A DNA stretch of 64,000 nucleotides. It comes from CBDBLK01 sp965215445 (GTDB lineage Bacteria; Bdellovibrionota; Bacteriovoracia; Bacteriovoracales; Bacteriovoracaceae). The notes under the pieces are model-generated. The model searched no databases, had not been told where the DNA came from, and saw only the letters and a program-made list of their open reading frames with translations. The position numbers and the translations under genes are program-made. The stretch covers positions 992,001 through 1,056,000 of the forward strand of contig CBDCDT010000002.1 in NCBI GenBank assembly GCA_965215445.1, in the 5' to 3' direction. This document shows positions 59,824 through 64,000 of the stretch, one piece after another. How positions within the stretch are numbered: the first letter of the stretch is position 1; each line of letters begins with the position of its first letter.

Positions 59824-60735
59824 GTGTTAAAAAATCTTTCCCGTTTCAATTTGCTCTATTGTCTCTTTATTATCGTTTGGGGCGCCTGGGTACGTTTAAG
59901 TGATTCGGGTGATGGTTGCGGACAACATTGGCCACTTTGCGATGGCGAAGTGATTCCAGCATCTGTCGATTTAAAAAAATGGACAGAATTTTTTCACCGT
60001 GCAACCAGTGGCCTTTTTGGATTGAGCGTTTTGTGGCAGGTCGGCCTGTCTTGGAAAAAACTGGGGGCCAGGCATCCCGCTTGTGTGAGCGCATGGTGTG
60101 CAGCGATTCTTACTTTGATAGAAGCATTAATCGGTGCTTTCCTGGTCAAAAAAGGTCTGGTGGCCGAAAGCCGGGAACCATTGCGTATTTTGGTCATGTC
60201 CCTTCACTTGGTTAATACTTTTTTGCTTTTGGCGGCCCTGACAATGGCGGATTTTTGGAAAAATGCTTCTTTCAAATGCCCCAAGGCCCCTGGATTCTAT
60301 GATTTGATGGGAATTGTTTTGTTACTTGTAGTAGCAGCTTTGGGCGCCATGGCCTCCTTGGCGCACGATTGGTTTCCCTCCGCAAATTTATTGCAAGGCC
60401 TTGCCGCCGATTTTGATCCTCAAAAGCATTGGTTGGTTCGAGTCCGGATTTTTCATCCCTTGGTGGCAATTCTTACCACTGTGTTTTTATTTGTGGGAAC
60501 TTGTTACAGGCGAGAGCACGGCAATTCACGGGAATCTTTTATTTTTTTGATCTTGCTTGCAGGACAACTTTTTGTAGGTGTACTCAATTGGGCCTTGATG
60601 GCCCCCCCTTGGAGCGCTTTGCTTCACTTGGTTTTGGCCGATTTGATCTGGATTGGTTTTATTCGCCAAGTTTGTTGCGTATGCAAAGGAAGTACGGGGC
60701 CACCGCTTGGGTCACAGTATATTCACGACAATTAA
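59824..60735 (+). CDS. ctaA: Haem A synthase CtaA (COX15-like)
   Basis: 303 residues with GTG start and about eight helices. Conserved features are WGAWVRLSDSGDGCGQHWPLCDG, the haem-binding HRATSG, LHLVNTFLLLAAL, HPLVAIL and LLHLVLADLIWIG. It converts haem O to haem A in the inner membrane, which implies an aa3- or caa3-type oxidase elsewhere. It starts 1 nt after the permease. Confidence 0.92.
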   Translation: MLKNLSRFNLLYCLFIIVWGAWVRLSDSGDGCGQHWPLCDGEVIPASVDLKKWTEFFHRATSGLFGLSVLWQVGLSWKKLGARHPACVSAWCAAILTLIEALIGAFLVKKGLVAESREPLRILVMSLHLVNTFLLLAALTMADFWKNASFKCPKAPGFYDLMGIVLLLVVAALGAMASLAHDWFPSANLLQGLAADFDPQKHWLVRVRIFHPLVAILTTVFLFVGTCYRREHGNSRESFIFLILLAGQLFVGVLNWALMAPPWSALLHLVLADLIWIGFIRQVCCVCKGSTGPPLGSQYIHDN

Positions 60736-60925
60736 TTTACGGACAAACGTTAGATACTGACGTGGAAGTATCCAAATGTTTAGGATGAAGGCGCAGGAAA
60801 GAGCTAAAAATTGGTGGAATTTATGGGAGAGGGCATCAAGAGAAGTTTAAACCATTGCATAGCTCCATTTTAACATAAAAATGGTGGTGAGGGAGTTTTT
60901 TTCAGTTTGCTGTTAAAGTAAGGAT

Positions 60926-61837
60926 ATGGAAAAAGGCTCAAATAACCTGCTCGAGATTCCCATTTCCCAAATTGAATTAAAAGAGGCGGTTTATTTTTCG
61001 GATACTTCTCTCTTGGGAGAGAGTTTAAAAAAGATGCAAACAGAAAAATTGGAAAGCGTGCTTGTAGGGGATCGTGAAAATCCCAAGGGCCTGTTGAAAA
61101 AACAAGATTTTTTTCAGGAACGGTTTTTGAAAAGTGATCAGGAAAATTCCTGGAAGGAGTGGCCGGTTTCCCAAATTATGGCCACCGACCTTTCGAGCGT
61201 TTCCTTGGATACAACTTTGAGTGAATGTATTAGAACTATGAATCTCAAAGAAGTACAAGTTTTGCCCGTTTGCAACGATGAAGGCAAGATGCAGTTTATC
61301 GTTGATGCTTACGATCTCTTTTCCCTCTTTAAAAAAGTTTTTTTTAGGGATGAAGACCCTTATGGGAAAGGGTTTTCCTGGGATGTCATTTATGTAGGTC
61401 ACAGTCAAAAATGGCAAACGGCAAATGATTTCATCTTTTATACTCCTTTGCGGAATGTAATTTTTGAAGAATCTTTGAAACTCGACTATCGTACTAAAAT
61501 TGAAGAGGCGTTACAGTTGATGTGGAAAAACCAAAAGAGTCACGTTTTTTTTGTAGAACACGAAACTCAATTGAAAGGTATTTTTACGCTACAGAATTTC
61601 TTGGATAAAATTTTAGATAAAAACCATCTGGAAAATCTGGCTCTTGCGAGTGAAGATTTTATGACTCCCAAATCGGAGGTTTTTTTCTCCAAACATAATG
61701 TCGCCCATGCAGTCTTTTACATGGCCGCCAATTATGGCCAGGATATGGTTGTTCTCGATAATGACGATTATCCTTTGGCGCTGATTGGCCCTTTGGATAT
61801 TTTACAATTTGTTAATGGCCTTTCGATTTCTTTTTAG
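60926..61837 (+). CDS. CBS-domain protein (two CBS pairs)
   Basis: 303 residues, cytosolic. The first pair is ILEIPISQ...YFSDTSLLGESLKKMQTEKLESVLV plus SQIMATDLSSVSLDTTLSECIRTM. The second is LKLDYRTKIEEALQLMW plus MTPKSEVFFSKHNVAHAVFY. No catalytic or membrane domain is attached. Such stand-alone CBS proteins sense adenine nucleotides; the partner is unknown. A 190-nt gap upstream holds no clear gene. Confidence 0.82.
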   Translation: MEKGSNNLLEIPISQIELKEAVYFSDTSLLGESLKKMQTEKLESVLVGDRENPKGLLKKQDFFQERFLKSDQENSWKEWPVSQIMATDLSSVSLDTTLSECIRTMNLKEVQVLPVCNDEGKMQFIVDAYDLFSLFKKVFFRDEDPYGKGFSWDVIYVGHSQKWQTANDFIFYTPLRNVIFEESLKLDYRTKIEEALQLMWKNQKSHVFFVEHETQLKGIFTLQNFLDKILDKNHLENLALASEDFMTPKSEVFFSKHNVAHAVFYMAANYGQDMVVLDNDDYPLALIGPLDILQFVNGLSISF

Positions 61838-62247
61838 TTTTTGCACTTTAATTGTGGTGGTTTTAGTTTAAATTCTTTGAGCTTTTCCCTGAGCCAGTTT
61901 TCAGTGGGTAAAGTGCGCCCGTCGGGAAATTTGATCTGATAGATTTTTCCACTGGTCGATGATTTGGAAGCAATTTTGGAAATAAAATCTTGAACTAAAA
62001 CGGGTTTGCTGGAGGTAAAAAACCAAAATCTGGTTTGGGCCTGTTTGAGTTTGCGCTCCAAATGCTTACGCGCCATTTTTGAATCGTGTTCTTGACCATT
62101 GCGGATAAAGACGGCCTGAACTTGTTCAATTTCCTGCAAGAGAAACTGAATTTTTTGCTTTTCAAGCTGTTCTGGAGAAGGCCTGCAGGCCAATGTTGGG
62201 GTAAAAAAGATAAACGAGCAGAAAAGAGGGAGTAAAGCTGGTATCAT
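61834..62247 (-). CDS. DUF5329-like secreted protein
   Basis: 137 residues from ATG 62247; TTG 62271 would add eight residues before the signal. Signal peptide IPALLPLFCSFIFFTPTLAC, which could also be a lipobox (TLAC). The pattern EIEQVQAVFIRNGQEHDSKMARKHLERKLK, FISKIASKSSTSGKIYQI and LPTENWLREKL matches the DUF5329 family of small periplasmic proteins with unknown role. Confidence 0.75.
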   Translation of the reverse strand: MIPALLPLFCSFIFFTPTLACRPSPEQLEKQKIQFLLQEIEQVQAVFIRNGQEHDSKMARKHLERKLKQAQTRFWFFTSSKPVLVQDFISKIASKSSTSGKIYQIKFPDGRTLPTENWLREKLKEFKLKPPQLKCKN

Positions 62248-62292
62248 TTTTATTGACCGCCATTTAAGCAATATTTAATAAGGGACGCAAGA

Positions 62293-62910
62293 GTGATACG
62301 AATATGGGGCCTTGGGAATATCCTCATTTTAAGCATATTTGGCCTTTCGTCCTGTGCTCCCCTTAGCATTTTTAATGCTGGGACGGTTCACGTCAAATAT
62401 ATCGAAAGCACGGCCAAGTTTTATGGCGTAAAATATAGAGAAAGGGCCAGACTTAGTGATCCTAGTGTAAGTATTCGCAATGTTCAGCATCCCAGGGTGT
62501 ACGGAAACTGGGATTTGAATTTGCGTCTTACTCCCTCTATTCACTACGATGACATTACTTATGAATCAGAGTCTTCGATGGGATTGAGGCGTTCCGACGG
62601 TGAAATTGACCGTTATCCTCTCATTAATATTAAGCGTGGTATTTTCATGGGCAATGCCAAAATCACCGCTCACTTTCCCATAGGGGCCTTTGCTCTGGCC
62701 TTTGGTTTTGGAGGGAGTCTCTACAAAATCAACGGCGGCGCTTTGGATTCCATGAAAACCCGTGAAGTTCGCAAAGTTGATTTTACTTATACCGCCTTTT
62801 TTGGCAATAGATTTTTTCTCTTGTTAGGCCCCAGGTATTATAAATCCGGTTACGAAACACTCGCGTTTGCCTTGAGACTGGGTTATTTCTGGGGTTCCTT
62901 GAGAGGTTAA
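62293..62910 (+). CDS. Outer-membrane-type lipoprotein, beta-rich
   Basis: 205 residues with GTG start. Lipoprotein signal ILSIFGLSSC with Cys at about 21. The rest is rich in aromatic beta strands (NWDLNLRLTPSIHYDD, TAHFPIGAFALAFGFGGSLY, VDFTYTAFFGNRFFLLLGPRYY) and ends LRLGYFWGSLRG. This suggests a small barrel or barrel-like lipoprotein at the outer membrane. Not recognised. Confidence 0.65.
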   Translation: MIRIWGLGNILILSIFGLSSCAPLSIFNAGTVHVKYIESTAKFYGVKYRERARLSDPSVSIRNVQHPRVYGNWDLNLRLTPSIHYDDITYESESSMGLRRSDGEIDRYPLINIKRGIFMGNAKITAHFPIGAFALAFGFGGSLYKINGGALDSMKTREVRKVDFTYTAFFGNRFFLLLGPRYYKSGYETLAFALRLGYFWGSLRG

Positions 62911-62916
62911 GAAAGG

Positions 62917-63321
62917 CTAACCATCTCCTTCTTCGATAGCAGGGGCCTGAGTAAAAAAGCCAGACATATCCACGCCTAAGGCCGCATAAGTGGCGGCAAT
63001 AATTTGTCCGAAGGCAAAGGCATAATGCGGGCAATTGGTATCTAAAAGGCCAGAGTGGTAGAGCGTGAATTTTAAAGCACAGTGATGAAATTCTACTCTG
63101 GCGACAGCTTGTTCCCCAGTGTCCCGGGTTTTTGTTTGATCGGTCAGTTTTTTCAGGTCGTAGAAAGTATCAAAGAGGAGTTTTTGGAACTTGGGAAGCA
63201 CCCCCGCCTGCATGAGTGTGAGAGTGTGCTCTACTCTCAAAATTCTCTTTCCTTCGGGGTCGTGGTGAAGAAATTCCAGGGCCGCTTTCAAACTTTCTTG
63301 GTCTACTTTTTCTTTTGGCAT
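62917..63321 (-). CDS. Cytosolic helical protein, paralogue of the 54225 gene
   Basis: 134 residues. It shares ALEFLHHDPEGKRILRVEHTLTLMQ and AFGQIIAATYAALGVDMSGF with the longer protein at 54225, but lacks its acidic insert and basic tail. Three cysteines are absent from the paralogue's matching positions. Family not recognised. Confidence 0.68.
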   Translation of the reverse strand: MPKEKVDQESLKAALEFLHHDPEGKRILRVEHTLTLMQAGVLPKFQKLLFDTFYDLKKLTDQTKTRDTGEQAVARVEFHHCALKFTLYHSGLLDTNCPHYAFAFGQIIAATYAALGVDMSGFFTQAPAIEEGDG

Positions 63322-63380
63322 ATCGAGTCTCCTTTTCTTTATGCGTCAATTATTTGCCGCACTTTTCTTAAGGAATAAAA

Positions 63381-63394
63381 GAACAGGCCTGTTC
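63381..63394. promoter_or_regulatory. 14-bp perfect palindrome upstream of ilvE
   Basis: GAACAGGCCTGTTC at 63381-63394 lies between the divergent gene at 62917-63321 and ilvE (63551). It is a possible operator. It resembles, but does not match, the GAAC-N4-GTTC LexA box (here the spacing is 6). Confidence 0.3.
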
Positions 63395-63550
63395 CATTTT
63401 GACCGTTGATAACTTATTGAAATTTCTAAAAAGAGAGTTGGGCCTGGAGGTTCAAAAGAAAGGCATAAGCAAATAAAAGAACAATTTGCCCTGTACCAAT
63501 AAATAAAGTTTTGCTACTGTTAGGCGATCATTTCTTTGGTGAGGTCGTTT

Positions 63551-64000
63551 ATGCAGCTCAAAATTTTACCAGAGGCCATCACTTGCATCCGTAAATTTCA
63601 GGTTCCCGACGAACTTCCTTTTGGGCACGTTCGTTGCCCGGTCACGGTGGAGAGTGACTACCAGCGTGGAGAATGGGGAGCGCCGCGGATGGCCCCCTAC
63701 CGTCCTTTTCAAATAGATCCCTGTGCTAAAATTTTGCATTATGCTCAGGGGATTTTTGAGGGCATGAAGGGTTATCGAGTAGCTGGAGAGGGGCCATACC
63801 TTTTTCGACCTGGCCAAAACCAGGAGCGCTTTAATATGTCCGCCGAAAGAATGGCGATGCCAACACTTCCCGCAGAGCTTTTCCACAGTTGTGTTGAAGC
63901 AATACTTTCTCATTGCGCTCACATTGTTCCCACTGAACCGGGAGACAGTCTTTATATCCGCCCCTTTATGTTTGCCGGTGATGTCGATCTGGGGATTCGC
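63551..64000 (+). CDS. ilvE: Branched-chain amino acid aminotransferase IlvE (3' partial)
   Basis: The first 150 codons are open to the window edge. VKFQ-like N terminus with PFGHVRCPVTVESDY, then ILHYAQGIFEGMKGYR, LFRPGQNQERFN, SAERMAMP and SLYIRPFMFAGD match class IV aminotransferases of the BCAT type II group. The PLP lysine lies beyond the window. It catalyses the last step of Ile, Leu and Val synthesis. ATG 63551 has GGTGAGG upstream. Confidence 0.9.
   Translation, partial: MQLKILPEAITCIRKFQVPDELPFGHVRCPVTVESDYQRGEWGAPRMAPYRPFQIDPCAKILHYAQGIFEGMKGYRVAGEGPYLFRPGQNQERFNMSAERMAMPTLPAELFHSCVEAILSHCAHIVPTEPGDSLYIRPFMFAGDVDLGIR

Noticed and set aside
63381..63394. LexA box
   Set aside because: The palindrome GAACAGGCCTGTTC has six central bases rather than four, and ilvE is not an SOS gene; kept only as a generic operator candidate.
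1..64000. CRISPR arrays, rRNA, insertion-sequence transposases
   Set aside because: No regularly spaced repeats, no rRNA-like sequence and no transposase-like ORF were seen; the only long exact repeat noticed is the 68-bp pair.

Overview
The window looks like a chromosomal segment of a Gram-negative, flagellated, didermic bacterium of low-to-moderate GC. The gene content is a type II secretion operon ending in gspN, an L/P-ring flagellum, LPS export, many small secreted proteins and lipoproteins, and a cytochrome-oxidase haem A synthase. This and the general style of the proteins suggest the Bdellovibrionota (Bacteriovorax-like) group. That assignment is inferred from gene content only, because no marker phylogeny could be run.

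Layout. 1-4.6 kb is an AT-rich accessory stretch: the 3' part of a UPF1-like helicase with a C-terminal Vsr/DUF559-type nuclease, two decayed HipA-N/HipS-like genes sharing an exact 68-bp repeat, and an MNT antitoxin followed by a HEPN gene cut to 26 codons. 4.7-11.8 kb is a type II secretion operon (gspG-H-I-J-K-L-M-N), followed by uppP on the minus strand. 12.7-19.6 kb holds secreted proteins: a 1020-residue Cys-containing coiled-coil protein, a lipoprotein gluzincin protease, a membrane-anchored protein and two members of a small secreted family. 19.6-24.4 kb has pepA, lptF, rodZ-like and a TPR lipoprotein. 24.4-30.5 kb is a K+ uptake pair, an output-less HAMP-PAS receptor, lepA and an unknown gene, then tRNA-Pro(UGG).

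30.8-38.2 kb (minus strand) is the most unusual part. It is an overlapping operon of a HAMP-only membrane protein, a PilX-like protein, a 1013-residue prepilin with C-type-lectin-like and flagellin-IN-like modules, another prepilin, and a di-haem peroxidase-like protein whose lipoprotein leader has no canonical start codon. 38.6-42.3 kb is an Fe(III) ABC importer (fbpABC), with a palindrome overlapping its likely -35 box. 43.1-45.4 kb encodes a beta-barrel-like protein and a DUF692 (MNIO) oxidase/partner pair with no visible cysteine-rich precursor. 45.5-53.6 kb is a flagellar rod/ring/hook operon (flgF-G-A-H-I-J-M-N-K-L). 53.7-64 kb is mixed: small secreted proteins, a paralogous pair of unknown family, a DnaQ-like exonuclease, a YfcH-type epimerase, a YciA-type thioesterase, an ABC exporter with ctaA, a CBS protein, a DUF5329-like protein, and the 5' part of ilvE at the right edge.

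Several genes plausibly cooperate in surface interaction. T2SS would export proteases and Cys-rich proteins, the minor-pilin operon would build an adhesive pilus tip, and the flagellar operon gives motility. These links are inference from content and proximity.
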